This document shows, piece after piece, positions 38,270-48,011 of a stretch of DNA of 64,000 nucleotides. Within the stretch, counting starts at the first letter, position 1. Every line of letters starts with the position of its first letter. Source of the DNA: Lucinisca nassula. Its lineage: Eukaryota; Mollusca; Bivalvia; Lucinida; Lucinidae. The stretch lies in NCBI GenBank assembly GCA_963580285.1, contig OY757011.1, positions 162,365,908-162,429,907 on the forward strand, in the 5' to 3' direction. The notes under the pieces were generated by a model. It made no database searches. It was not told the origin of the DNA and saw only the letters and a program-made list of their open reading frames with translations. The position numbers and the translations under genes are program-made.

Positions 38270-38381
38270 ATGGGTGAAAACCAGAGTACCCATAGAAAAA
38301 CCACCTGACCATCCGTTATAGAACCTGGCATCTCACACATGGCCTGAGCGAGGTGCAAACCAAAGTGGTAGAGACCTAATA

Positions 38382-38612
38382 TTAACCCTTAAGATGCTGA
38401 GACTATCTGAAAGTCGTCTGCTTATGTCGACAGCTGATTTTGTTTTTGGCAAACTTTTCAAAAATATTTTTGCATACAGGTAAACAGGGTGGACCCAAAT
38501 CAGACTGCTCCTAGAGGAGCAGTCTGATCTGGGTCCACACTGTTTGCAAAAATGGCTTTTAAAGTAACCAGCAGAAGTCAAAGCAGATGACAATTGTCGT
38601 GATTGGCATTAA
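38382..38612. mobile_element. TTAA-4 MITE, complete
   Basis: TTAACCCTTAAGATGCTGAG to GTCGTGATTGGCATTAA. Core: AAACAGGGTGGACCCAAATC, inner arm GACTGCTCCTAGAGGAGCAGTC. CGTCTGCTTATGTCGACAGC and CAGCAGAAGTCAAAGCAGAT form the outer part. Confidence 0.84.
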
Positions 38613-38695
38613 GGAAAAAGTTGGAATCAGAAATGGTAAACCAGTTATCAAAGTTTTAGCCACCGAAATCCTATTGTAGTAATCTTTAAACGTAC

Positions 38696-38916
38696 AAAGT
38701 AATTGATCCATCTCCACCGTCTGTAGCTTTTATTACTACAATGAAAGCAAGCCCTTCAGGTGCAAAGCCATTGAAGTATATGTTCCCACTAGGTTCTAGA
38801 TCCAAACGGTCCCGAACTTGTGTTGAGTTAAGACTACCGGCAGTTACACGAACTTCTTCAATAGAATAGGTAATTGTACCACCGAGCCCAATGTCATCAT
38901 CCACTGCACGGATTAC
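38696..38916 (-). CDS. Cadherin exon E10 (residues 435-507)
   Basis: The 221 nt exon has acceptor ..ATTTTACAG and donor GTACGT. It starts in phase 0 and ends with two extra bases (TT), which E11 completes to Leu. It reads VIRAVDDDIGLGGTITYSIE, then later RLDLEPSGNIYFNGFAPEGL and FIVVIKATDGGDG. It holds almost a full EC repeat body in one exon: DxD, the long loop and the AxDGG motif. Stopping at the GTACGT donor avoids the in-frame stop 9 nt downstream. Confidence 0.9.
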
Positions 38917-38947
38917 CTGTAAAATACAAAATGAACATTAATAACCC

Positions 38948-39165
38948 TTAAAGGTGTCAGATTTTTCAAAGGGAGACAAGTTTTGGGACTTCCTGTTCGC
39001 TTTTCTATAAGCCCTGTCAGACTGAAAAAGGGGCCTACTCTTAAAGGGAAGAATTTGCTCCTGAGGAGCAAATTCTTTCCTTTAAGAGTTGACCCCTATT
39101 GACATGAGAGACAAAAATACTTTTGAAGGAGTTGCCTCCCCTGAAGGAGTCCATTCCCTTTAAGA
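38948..39165. mobile_element. TTAA-3 MITE, left end shortened
   Basis: GGTGTCAGATTTTTCAAAGG to GGAGTCCATTCCCTTTAA. The central AAGAATTTGCTCCTGAGGAG hairpin is intact. It lies in the intron 32 nt beyond the E10 acceptor. Confidence 0.78.
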
Positions 39166-39395
39166 TGACAAAAATAACTGCATCTAAAAATGTTGTCTGT
39201 TTATGTCATCTGCTGAATCTTCTTGCAAGCTTTTCAAATATACATGTATTTTAGCATGCAGGCAACAGTGTGGACCCAGGTCATACTAGGAGCAGTCTAA
39301 TCTAGGTCCACACCATTGCAAAAATTACTTTTAGAAGTAACTGGCAGACAACAAAGCAGATGACAATTCTCTTGACTGGCCATTTAAGGTTTAGT
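39166..39395. mobile_element. TTAA-4 MITE
   Basis: AACTGCATCTAAAAATGTTG, TCATCTGCTGAATCTTCTTG, a decayed core (GGCAACAGTGTGGACCCAGG), AGCAGATGACAATTCTCTTG. Confidence 0.7.
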
Positions 39396-39577
39396 TAACC
39401 CTTTCTCCCCAGAGTTCCCAAGGGAAAACTTCCAAGGATCATTATTCTACCAAACTTTGGTTTGCAGTCTGGTCTGGGTTCATACGGTTTGCCTGTATGC
39501 AAAAAAAGTTTGCAAGAAGATTCAGCAGAGGTCTTAAACAGACAGCATTTTCGGATGCATTTTTTCTTCTTGGCATC
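39396..39577. mobile_element. TTAA-4-like MITE, left half replaced
   Basis: TTAACCCTTTCTCCCCAGAG, then the right part TGCAAGAAGATTCAGCAGAG and CATTTTCGGATGC. The left core arm is missing. Confidence 0.5.
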
Positions 39578-39790
39578 CTAACCCTTGACCTGCTGAATAT
39601 TTATATATGCCACACCCACTACTGATTATCACCCAATCAGACTACTTGAAGCAAATTACTGCTACAAATTCACAATCTGAATGGTAAACAATGTAGATCC
39701 TGATCAGACAGCTTCGTCAGAAGCCATCTGATCTGGATTTTCATTGTTTGCAAAATAAGGCACATCCGGGCTCAGCAGGACAAGGGTTAA
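39578..39790. mobile_element. TTAA-1 MITE
   Basis: CTAACCCTTGACCTGCTG to CAGCAGGACAAGGGTTAA. The core inner arm is slightly changed (ACAGCTTCGTCAGAAGC). Confidence 0.83.
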
Positions 39791-39841
39791 GGGTTACCAA
39801 TATTCTAACTTAACACTATTTAGTTAAGCAATCCAAACTTT

Positions 39842-40087
39842 TATATGAGCCCTGACAAGCGAATTTGTGTCTTCGAGCATTCCTTCATGACAAATTTTAA
39901 TTGCGCATTCCCAGCCATTCAGAGGGGCCAGGGATATGGCTTTCTGTCTGAGGGTTCCTCTTGATTCACTGCTTGTATGAGCAAGCAGCGAAGGTTCTGG
40001 CGAGACTGCGCGAATGCGCAGGCTCGCCTGAACCTTCGCTGCTCGCATAGGGGATAAGCACCAAAATTGCTTGACGGGGCCCATATG
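39842..40087. mobile_element. H-family MITE
   Basis: Inverted ends ATATGAGCCCTGACAAGCG and TTGACGGGGCCCATAT. Inner hairpin: GCAGCGAAGGTTCTGGCGAG and CTCGCCTGAACCTTCGCTGC. Three copies are in the window (also 44889 and 55104). A minus-strand open frame is kept in all three, which I treat as incidental. Confidence 0.82.
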
Positions 40088-40111
40088 GTCATTTTAAGTT
40101 GTTTAATTCCT

Positions 40112-40262
40112 TTGCCACTGCTTTAACTGCACTTCTTGAATCAGCAAATACTAGAGAGCGAGTGAAAAAAAAAATTCATGATCAATCTACGTGAAAGCAT
40201 GTTGCCAGATCCACGATCCATGAATGCACAACCCCTCCTGAGGTCTCGATCACCTGAGCATG
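40112..40262 (-). mobile_element. SINE-T3 head part, diverged
   Basis: AACTGCACTTCTTGAATCAG, AAATTCATGATCAATCTACG, ATGTTGCCAGATCC, then a degraded tRNA-like head. Confidence 0.65.
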
Positions 40263-40465
40263 GCTAGCTTTTACAACATTTTTTGTAAAAAAAAAAAAAA
40301 AAAATCTGCAGTGGTCAAGCCACTTATTTTTTCTCTGATACTAATGCTAGAAAATGTGATTGAGCTACTCAAATTTTTTTTAAAAAGGTATAAAAAGGTA
40401 CACTTCTGTCAAGCTTTTATTCACATCCGGTACAACGTTTGTTAACCTTGTACAACTGGGCAATG

Positions 40466-40894
40466 TACAGTAAAGTTCTGCTATAAGGACCACCTAGGCC
40501 CCCACCCATCGAGGCTTAAAGTGGTAAACCACTTAAGAGGATCTCAGCGATGCGAGTTGGGCCGTCCATGCTTATAAACCCTATTGCTTTCATTAGGCGG
40601 CAGGGCTAGAGACGTCATTTCATCTAAGTGTCAGGTAAAAATCGCACACTCCAAAATGACCTATACAGTATTGACGGGGATGTTAAACCTCAAATCAAAC
40701 AAACAAAATTAAGACCCCCTAAAATTATGATTATATCTGCTTTTAAAAGCCTCTTGAGAAGGCTTCAGCTATTCTTTCTTTGTGTTTTCTAAGCCTAGGG
40801 TCCCAGAGACCACCTTTGGGACTGCTCAAAAGTGGTCTTTAAGACCACTTTTGAACAGTCCCAAAGGTGGTCTTAACATAGTAATTTTACTGTA
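40466..40894. mobile_element. TA-2 MITE split by SINE-D
   Basis: TACAGTAAAGTTCTGCTATA, SINE-D at 40497-40708, then AATTAAGACCCCCTAAAATT, hairpin GGGACTGCTCAAAAGTGGTC and complement, and GTAATTTTACTGTA. It ends 20 nt from the E9 donor side. Confidence 0.84.
40497..40708 (-). mobile_element. SINE-D, internally deleted, nested
   Basis: GGCCCCCACCCATCGAGGCT, then GTGGTAAACCACTTAAGAGG, GACGGGGATGTTAAACCTCA and ACAAACAAAA. About 90 bp are missing near 40515. Confidence 0.8.
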
Positions 40895-40914
40895 TTTCTC
40901 TATCAGTAACTTAC

Positions 40915-41085
40915 ATCAGATAGCTCTGCTCGATTTAGTACACCGGTATAGTCCCCAGTAACAATAATGGCCTGGTAGTTGGCTGCAGTGAATCTTGGTG
41001 CGTTATCATTCAGATCAATCACATCCACCCTGATGAACTGAATGGCAGATCGAGGGTTAGGATCATCTATTTCGGTCACTCGAAC
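40915..41085 (-). CDS. Cadherin exon E9 (residues 378-434)
   Basis: The 171 nt exon has acceptor ..GTTTACAG and donor GTAAG, phase 0 to 0. It carries AIQFIRVDVIDLNDNAPRF, a canonical DxNDNAPxF calcium linker, then YQAIIVTGDYTGVLNRAELS. The usual glutamate of the xxVxE strand is replaced by TGD. A TA-2 element ends 20 nt from the donor. Confidence 0.92.
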
Positions 41086-41164
41086 CTGTAAACAAACATA
41101 GAATCTTAACACACATAATAAATAAAATAACAAATTTTCAAAATGAGCCTGCTGGTGCTCAGAC

Positions 41165-41440
41165 AGAATCATCAAATGAACAAGTCCGTGAAATGAATAC
41201 CATCCTAAACCCACTTTATATAGAGAAAACTGGGGTCTATGGGGGTATATATGATTTTCCTTATTTCTGCTCCAAGACATATGCTGTGGGTACTCGTTAA
41301 TTGAGGCGGTTCTAACAGGCACCCACAACCTAAGTTTGCAGTATAAACAAGAAAAATATCATGGATTTTCATCAGAAAAGCAGCCATTTTGGAGATGTGA
41401 AAAAATGCACTATGTTTCACGGCTGTGTTATCGTAATGCA
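41165..41440. mobile_element. CORE2-L MITE
   Basis: AAATGAACAAGTCCGTGAAA, CTAAACCCACTTTATATAGA, hairpin GGGTACTCGTTAATTGAGGC with GGTTCTAACAGGCACCCACA (left arm shortened), AGAAAAGCAGCCATTTTGGA. Confidence 0.74.
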
Positions 41441-41552
41441 ACTAGGAAAACCAGATGGGAGATTAATTTTTGTCAAAGTTGGTCACAGTGACCTAGTTTT
41501 TGTGATGAAGTTTGGTGGAACTGGAATTTGTGGGAGGTGAAATAGAGTCAAA

Positions 41553-41654
41553 CTGGGGCCAGTTGTTCAAATGTATTTGTTAACACTTAGTTAAAACTTC
41601 GATCATTTAATATGGCAAATATCATAATATTTTTGCTGAATGAATGTGAATAGC
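41553..41654. mobile_element. CCAG-1 MITE, truncated
   Basis: GGGGCCAGTTGTTCAAATGT to CATAATATTTTTGCTGAATG. The centre and right half are absent; an M-group repeat follows. Confidence 0.7.
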
Positions 41655-41810
41655 TTTTGAAAATCTATCAAAGGGTTCATGGGATACTGAGGGGACAAGA
41701 AAGTGTTAGGGATGAATGGATGGATAGATGGACAGATGGACAGACAGACAGATAGACAAAGGCCATTCCTATAATCCCCACTCCGTTTTGTGGCGGGGGA
41801 TTAAAAATTA
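41655..41810 (+). mobile_element. M-group repeat
   Basis: AAAATCTATCAAAGGGTTCA, an array GGATGGATAGATGGACAGAT, then CCATTCCTATAATCCCCACT and hairpin closing GCGGGGGATTAAAAATT. Confidence 0.74.
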
Positions 41811-41976
41811 TAATATGACGGCTGTTCTGATTTTCTGGATTTACATGGAAAATGCCAAAAAAATTTTCAGATCAACAAAAAACAAATACTTGAAATAACT
41901 ATGTAGTCATTTTAATGAAAAAGAATCATTTTGAGAACAACCCCCAAACATGTGTTCATATGTCATTTCATATCCT

Positions 41977-42191
41977 TTAACCCTTTTTGTACCAAATGGA
42001 ATCTTCCTCCTTATTTATTCAAAATTTAGGGGTGTCAGGTTGTGTTTTCATCAAAATTAATTTGGAAAATGACTGAATTTTTAGCAATCAGTGGAGGCCC
42101 TGATCAGATGCCGCGTTTTGCGGCGTCTGATCTGGGCCTGCACTGTTTGCTAGCGTAGCTATTTTGGGGTTTCTGGTGCTCAATGGATTAA
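41977..42191. mobile_element. TTAA-2 MITE
   Basis: TTAACCCTTTTTGTACCAAA to GGTGCTCAATGGATTAA. Orientation opposite to most copies. Core arm GGAGGCCCTGATCAGATGCC with TGCGGCGTCTGATC. Confidence 0.82.
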
Positions 42192-42378
42192 GTCATTAGT
42201 CTTAAGTCACAAGTAAAAATTGCCCTTCAGTGCCACCATACTCAACACACATGGACAAACAAAAGCTGCATAAACAGACAGATGCATCAACACCAAAAAA
42301 CTCTAACCACAAGTAGGCTTGACAACAAGCTGTGACAAGCCAAAGGATTCCGATGCAATGGAACTGCAGACGACAAAT

Positions 42379-42750
42379 TAGGGGATAACTGTATCCAAAA
42401 TTGTCATTTTGGAGCGGTTTAACGGTCGGAAATTTTGTTTTACGGCTATGCGTCAGCAGAGCCGTAAGACGGAATTTGCGATCATAAAACTGACGATTTA
42501 CTTCCCCAAATGACAATTTTAAATACAGTTATCCCCATTCTAATGAACTTATTCAGTTGTTTTGTTAAAAGTTGGACTATTTTGATCGAAGCGGCAAGCA
42601 CTGTGAGCTGTGTAAAACCAAATGCCAGCCAATGAATTGCGATGTTACGTGATAAGGTCATGTTTCCAACAGTATATCTCGAATATAATGTCGCAAATTT
42701 TTGACGATATCCAATCGGAGGGCGCGTTACATATCCAAGTGCATCAGAAT
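42379..42750. mobile_element. O-family MITE, nested
   Basis: AGGGGATAACTGTATCCAAA, ATTGTCATTTTGGAGCGGTT, a hairpin around GTTTTACGGCTATGCGTCAG, and the conserved body to GTGCATCAGAATT. AATT may be duplicated at both junctions. Confidence 0.8.
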
Positions 42751-42870
42751 TGTTGATATTTTTCTTACTTTTCCCAGAAAACAGGACTTGCCATCTCATG
42801 AAAACTGTCTCCATAGGAGACAATTTTCGTGAAATGTCAAATTCTGTATTCTGAGAAGAACAGAAAAATA

Positions 42871-44404
42871 TACTACTCAAAGTTTGACAGAGATCACTTT
42901 TTTAATGCAAAATAATTTTTGGATGAATTAATCACTTGAATCCAAATTCGATACATAATGATAGAAAACATATCCTTCATAAAACCTAGTGCTTAATTTT
43001 GTCAACTGGTGCTGCATTCAAGCGTGACAACAGCAACCGTCTTGGCACCCCCAAAATTGCCGTAACACAAAAGGATTTGGACAACTGATTTTTCACAAAT
43101 TTCCAAATTTGTTTAGACAAACGTGCCTAATAACGTGTATGGCGTCCACGGGCATCAATTACAGTACGACATCACCTGCGCATGCTCGTACTCCGAGTCT
43201 GTACCCATTTTTGTGAACTCAGCTTTCATTCAGTAACCAATGCATCTTTGAGCTCCTGTAAAGTCCTCTGATGCACAGGTCGGGCTGAAACAGCAGGCTG
43301 TAGCATGTCTCGCGCATGCTCAATCGGATTTAAGTCCAGTGACTCAGCAGGCCAGTCCATACGAACGATTGTCCCACGTTCCAGATAGGAATCAGTGATG
43401 GCACGGTTGGGACGGGCATTATTGTCCATCAGAATAAACTCCGGGCCGATAGCATCTGCATAAGGTCTCACAAACTCATCAAGAATATCATTACAGTACC
43501 TAACTGCCATTAACGTTCCGTTTTCAACGACGTACAAGTCAGCTTTACCGTTCACGCTTATCCCAGCCCAAACCATGACTGACCCCTTTCCACAGCGATC
43601 ATGCTCTGCCACATTCAAGTCATCGAATTGCTCTTTAGACATTTGCCGCACTAATTGACGTTTATATATGAAGTCTAGACAGACTCTGGACTCCTCAGTA
43701 AACAGTACTGGCGTCAAGTCACGAACCGTCCACCTGACGCGAGTTCCGTAAAGTCCAACAGGTCTTGCATGTGCTGTCTCGTCAAGGGAACACGTACAGC
43801 AGGCCTTGTGGCAATAAGTCCGAACTTGTGGAGCCTGTTTCTGACAGTTTTTGTAGAAATTCGTACTCCAGTTCCGTTCCTAAGCTCGTTATGCAAACGC
43901 GTAGCGTTCAGGAACCGTTGACTTCGAGACTGAATCAACAAGAAACAGCCCTGATGTTGAGTTGTAGCCCTTTCTCGACTCCGCCGTGTCTGTGTGAAGG
44001 ATTTCCGTGGCACATTCAGAATGCCAGCAACACGACGTTGAGAGACGCCAGATTCCAACATTCGGACACCATGATTCATTTCTTCGGGGCTCAGACGGTT
44101 TCTTAATTGTCCCCTAGGCATTTTAGTGTACCACAAATCAAATGAAGTCCTTTTTACGCTTGGTAAAGGAACACTGACAAGTTTGACTGGTCTGTTGTAA
44201 AGCAGTGCTACGCAAGATTTTGGGGGTGCATGAAATCATTTGCGAAATGTGAGAAGTGTGCACTTTTATGAATACTGAACTGCACACGAGTTTCTGCTTA
44301 AGATATTTATCAATATACCGAACACAAATTCTGTCAACAAATTTTAAATTTTCAGTGCAAAATTGTGTATATAAAAAGTGATCCCTATCAAACATTGAGT
44401 AGTA
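42871..44404 (-). mobile_element. Tc1/mariner-type DNA transposon, decayed
   Basis: Inverted ends of about 32 bp: TACTACTCAAAGTTTGACAG at left and TACTACTCAATGTTTGATAG (complement) at right, with GATCACTTTTT following in both. The element is 1,534 bp, the size of a complete Tc1-like element, and is flanked by TA on each side (42869-42870, 44405-44406). One transposase gene on the minus strand is broken. Confidence 0.92.
43130..44136 (-). pseudogene. Tc1-like transposase pseudogene
   Basis: The N-terminal frame (from ATG at 44136) has a helix-turn-helix region, RLSPEEMNHGVRMLESGVSQ and RRVAGILNVPRKSF, then a second DNA-binding part (RNRLHKFGLIATRP). After TELAS (about 43725) the frame shifts by one to WTVRDLTPVLFTEESRVCLD, GSVMVWAGISVNGKAD, LMDNNARPN and SLDLNPIEHARDML. 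The first catalytic Asp position (FTDES in relatives) reads FTEES, and the second (QDNARPH) reads DNNARPN. The glutamate/aspartate of NPIEH remains. A stop follows ALVTE, and the C-terminal end (VIDARGRHTR) continues out of phase. It is non-functional. Confidence 0.9.
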
Positions 44405-44547
44405 TATTTCAAAATGTTGTCTGCGGAAAAAAATACCCAGCATGCAAAGCATTAAATGATGTAATCTCCATCACAAGGTAACCTATTTTTGGAGTTTGCT
44501 AAGCTACATACATAAGCAAGAATCTTGAAATTTTAGATGTAGAAACT

Positions 44548-44789
44548 GGGGCCAGTTGTTCAAAGCATCATTAGCTTAACGAGCTCGTTAGTGGTCATAT
44601 TGTTAACTCTTCTAGCAAGTACAATATCGTAAATTTTGGTATTTTTGCTGCAAAATGTGAGCAGCTTTTGCGTCTGCAAAAGCTGCTCACTTTTTTCAGC
44701 AAAAAATTCAGCATATTTGCCATATTTAATGATCAAAGTTTTAACGATACGTTAACTAACAACGTTGTTAGTTTTGAACAACTGGCCCC
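44548..44789. mobile_element. CCAG-1 MITE, complete
   Basis: GGGGCCAGTTGTTCAAAGCA to TTTTGAACAACTGGCCCC, with the central GCAGCTTTTGCGTCTGCAAA hairpin. Confidence 0.88.
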
Positions 44790-44888
44790 TGGAGATTATG
44801 TACTATCTTATACTAAGCTTCTGATCAGAGTGCGTGGACAAGCAGGCTGATTTGCACCGTCATTGTTCACTGACCGCAAAAACAGGTT

Positions 44889-45135
44889 CATATGAGCCCC
44901 GCCAAGCGAATTTGTGTCTGCGAGCATTCCTACATGACAAATTGTAACTGCACATGCCCAGCCATTCAGAGGGGCCAGGGATATGGCTTTCTGTCTGAAG
45001 GTTCCTCTTGATTCACTGCTTGAATGGGCGAGCAGCGAAGGTTCTGGCAAGACTGCACGGATGCGCAGGCTCGCCTGAACCTTTGCTACTCGCATAGGCG
45101 ATAAGTACCTAAATCGCTTGACGGGGCCCATATGA
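44889..45135. mobile_element. H-family MITE, complete
   Basis: CATATGAGCCCCGCCAAGCG to CGCTTGACGGGGCCCATATG. The right end lies 18 nt from the E8 donor side. Confidence 0.85.
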
Positions 45136-45152
45136 TTCTAAATCTCACTTAC

Positions 45153-45293
45153 ATTGAAGGTATACGATGGGGTGCTCTCATAATTTAATTTCTGTGTATT
45201 TTTGATGACTGCAGTACTTCCAGAACCAATCACTTCAAATGGTATGCCACCTTCAACAATGGTATATTGGTAGTCTTGTACGTCTCCGGCTAC
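45153..45293 (-). CDS. Cadherin exon E8 (residues 331-377)
   Basis: The 141 nt exon has acceptor ..TTACATTTATAG and donor GTAAG, phase 0 to 0. It reads VAGDVQDYQYTIVEGGIPFE, then VIGSGSTAVIKNTQKLNYES. LNYES is the LDRE-like motif. An H-family element ends about 18 nt from the donor side. Confidence 0.9.
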
Positions 45294-45319
45294 CTATAAA
45301 TGTAAATAAATCATGACTT

Positions 45320-45520
45320 TACCCTTAATTGCATCTGAAAATGTTGTCTGCTTATCTCGTCTGCTGAATCTTCTTGCAAACTTTTTAAAACTATTTTTGC
45401 ATACAGACAAACAATGTGGAAGCAGGTCAGACTGCTCCTAGGAGTCCATACTGTTTGCAAAAAAAAAAAAAAATGACTTTTAAAGGAACCAGCAGATGAC
45501 AAAGCAGATGACAAGCTGTT
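45320..45520. mobile_element. TTAA-4 MITE, right end lost
   Basis: ACCCTTAATTGCATCTGAAA, TCTGCTGAATCTTCTTGCAA, core ACAAACAATGTGGAAGCAGG with a shortened inner arm, then GCAGATGACAAAGCAGATGA. Confidence 0.75.
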
Positions 45521-45863
45521 AGAGAAAATAATAAGTCACATCTCATGTGTGCTGAGAAATAGTGGTAATAATCTGTGCGTACATGATGGTGGTGGGTGGG
45601 GGGTGGTGGTGGTGGTGGTGGGGGGGAGTATCATGAATTAGGGTTGAGGACTCAACAACAATCCTATGTCAGAGCAGAAGAAAACAACCAGTTACATCAC
45701 AGAGGGTTGACACTTTGGAATTTTTCAACATGGTTTTCAGTACCATATTCTTTGAAACAAAAGCCTTCACCTTAACTGACTTTCAAAGAAAGAATAAAAT
45801 GTTGCATTTGATCTTTAAAGGTTAAATGTGAAAATTAGGAAACAATAGGCTACGTGAACTTAC
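45521..45863. other. Intron sequence with G-rich tract
   Basis: 45588-45628 is (GGT)n/(G)n with six or more G-runs, a possible quadruplex. Nothing else is recognised up to exon E7. Confidence 0.6.
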
Positions 45864-46076
45864 CAGGTCTGGATCAGTAACAGTAATAATCATGTTGGTG
45901 TGAGACGGAGTGGCTTCCAAGAACACATTTCCACCAGCAGGTGTGTTTTCGTAAATATACCCCCGACCACCATTGCCTACAGAAATCACCGGATCATTAA
46001 GATTGTTCCGATTTACACTTAGCTGGATTGTGGCTTTATCATTCTTCATGGTGTTGTCATCTGTAGCATGCTGAGC
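45864..46076 (-). CDS. Cadherin exon E7 (residues 260-330)
   Basis: The 213 nt exon has acceptor ..CTATTTTCATAG and donor GTAAG, phase 0 to 0. It contains KATIQLSVNRNNLNDPVISV, a degenerate linker of the RNxxxP type, then YIYENTPAGGNVFLEATP and ends IITVTDPDL. It spans from the last strand of one repeat to the DxD motif of the next. Confidence 0.9.
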
Positions 46077-46109
46077 CTATGAAAATAGAGGATGTTACAC
46101 ATTATAAAA

Positions 46110-47108
46110 ACACGCCTATACAAATACACTGTAAACTTAATCGCCGAAAAAACGAAAATTTTAATATGAAACAAGAGGCCCATGGGCCACTACGCTCAAC
46201 AGAGGTCATGTGGTTTATACCATATACAGGCAAGGTGCCCATCTTGGTCATGTGACAACAATACCACGAATAATGTTTAATTGCCTCACCCCCATAGAGG
46301 CTTTTCATGTAATTTGGTTTCAATCAGACCAGCTCTTTTACTGGAGAAGAAGATAAAAATACCGAATCTGAGCCATCCAAGACAAGGTCAGTAATGACCT
46401 TGACCTTTGGAATTAATAAACTTGCATTCAGCTAACTGCAAATATCATTTTTGATGTCACAGCCTACCAGGCAATCAGAAATATCCACTACTTTGCCATT
46501 TTTCCATACAAATGTCTAAGTGACCAAATTTGACCTCGACATAAAGCAGGTCAAGGTCAACCAAAGGTCATCATTTGAACAAACTTGGTAGGGCCAGAGT
46601 CCCTGATTCTGCATACCAAGTTTCAACATCATCGGCTATTCGGTTCTTGAGAAGAAGATTTTTAAAGGTTTTTACCATATATGAGCATGGTGGCCATATT
46701 GGTCATGTGACCCAGTCCTCACGAACAAACTTTTGTTCCCCCTTCCCATAGAGGCATGAAATTTGGTTTCAATTGGCCAAGTAGTTTCAGAGGAGATGTT
46801 TTTTGAAAATGTTGACGACGCAGACCCAGATGCAGTCACAGACACAGACGACGACGGACCAATGCCTATACTATAAGCTCCCCTCGAGACTTCGGCTCTG
46901 ATGAGCTAAAAATGTGATATTTTTTTTTATCCTGCTCAAAATATAGACTGTGGGTACTCGTTAGAACCGCCAAATCGAACGCGTACTCCCAATCTATATT
47001 TTAGAGCAAAACTAAGAAAAATAAGGTTTACCCGTGTAAACCCCGTTTTTACTATATAAAAGTGGGGTTCAAGGGGATCAAAATAATATAGGTGTGTTTT
47101 TGTGAGGA
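46110..47108. mobile_element. CORE2-L MITE split by a long M-group-like insertion
   Basis: ACACGCCTATACAAATACAC to ATTTTAATATGAAAC, then the insertion 46168-46915, then AAAATGTGATATTTTTTTTT, GTGGGTACTCGTTAGAACCG and TATAGGTGTGTTTTTGTGAG. Confidence 0.8.
46168..46915 (+). mobile_element. Insertion with AAGAGGCCCATGGGCC start and GAGCTAAAAA end
   Basis: It starts ACAAGAGGCCCATGGGCC, an 11-bp palindrome (GGCCCATGGGCC). It contains two similar halves (TTTATACCATATACAGGCAA and TTTTACCATATATGAGCATG, about 470 bp apart, each with a GGTCATGTGAC block). It ends CTCCCCTCGAGACTTCGGCT with a GATGAGCTAAAAA tail. The same tail occurs at 52077-52093. Confidence 0.7.
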
Positions 47109-47207
47109 GAGCAGGTTATGTAAATTGTCTCTTTGTATCAGAGTGAACAATTATACCAAAACCTCTTTATAACACTATTGTTGGAGTTGAAAGCAGCAAC
47201 CATCATT

Positions 47208-47465
47208 ATGAAAACATGCCTATACAAAATCATTGTAAACTTTACCGCTGATAAACGAAAATTTTCAGACGAAAAAGTGTGATATTTTTCTTATTTCTGC
47301 TCGAAGTATAGTCTGTGGGCACTCATTAGAACTGTCTCATCAATCCAACAATCTATATTTTAGAGCAGAAATAAGAAAAATTAGGTTTACCCCTGTAAAC
47401 CCCAGTTTTACTATAGAAAGTGGGGTTCAAGGGAGTCAAAATAAAATTGGCGTGTTTTCGTGAAG
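47208..47465. mobile_element. CORE2-L MITE, CORE2 right arm deleted
   Basis: GAAAACATGCCTATACAAAA to AAATTGGCGTGTTTTCGTGA. Only GTGGGCACTCATTAGAACTG of the hairpin remains. Confidence 0.8.
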
Positions 47466-47511
47466 CAAGATAAAAGTCTCATATCCAAACAATAAAGTAT
47501 TGTTTATACAA

Positions 47512-47800
47512 AACAAGAGCTGTCACTATAGGTGACCAATGCCCCCCGTGGGAGCCAATTTCTGAGTTTTTGCAAAATTTCAAGGGGAGATAATTCAGCC
47601 AGAAATGACAACAGAGTTATGGCCCTTGGTCAGAATGTAGCCCTTGTGATGGTGAATAAGTGTGTGAAGTTTCATGGGGATAGGTCAAATACTTTTGAAG
47701 TTATGATCAAGGTTAAAGTTTTTGTGATGGACAAAGACAGACAAACAAACAAACAAACAGACAGACGGATGGACAGATGGATGGATTGCACTTTCATTAT
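47512..47800 (+). mobile_element. M-group repeat
   Basis: AACAAGAGCTGTCACTATAG, GACCAATGCCCCCCGTGGGA, GTTATGGCCCTTGGTCAGAA, then (ACAGACAA)n and GACGGATGGACAGATGGATG. The 3' hairpin is not clear. Confidence 0.65.
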
Positions 47801-47852
47801 TTCACTTACATCCACTGTGTCAAAACAAAGACTACCGCAAATACAGCCTTAC

Positions 47853-47998
47853 CTGAATAAACAGTTTGATGTCTTTGGAGTTAGACCGTAGGTACGTGCT
47901 AGTCTGCACAAGCTCGACACTGTAGTAATCTCGTTCACCAATTCTTTGGACTGTCGGATTTACTAAAGCAAAACTGTTTTTAGCATCAGTTGGAGAAG
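47853..47998 (-). CDS. Cadherin exon E6 (residues 211-259)
   Basis: The 146 nt exon has acceptor ..CAACTTTTTCAG and donor GTAAG. The first two bases complete the split codon from E5, and it ends in phase 0. It encodes SPTDAKNSFALVNPTVQRIG, then DYYSVELVQTSTYLRSNSKD and IKLFIQ, the middle and end strands of an EC repeat. No LDxE motif is seen; the equivalent region reads RIGERDYY. Confidence 0.86.
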
Positions 47999-48011
47999 CT
48001 GAAAAAGTTGG

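Larger units (their letters stand above)
42362..44455. mobile_element. TTAA-5 MITE carrying two further insertions
   Basis: Its pieces are CTGCAGACGACAAATT (to 42378), GTTGATATTTTTCTTACTTT and the hairpin to CAGAAAAATA (42751-42870), and TATTTCAAAATGTTGTCTGC to AGCATTAA (from 44405). Between them sit an O-family MITE and a Tc1/mariner element. The pieces line up with 6449-6660 in order. Confidence 0.78.

Noticed and set aside
45588..45628. Functional G-quadruplex regulator
   Set aside because: The tract could fold, but it is an intronic low-complexity run with no promoter or start nearby.
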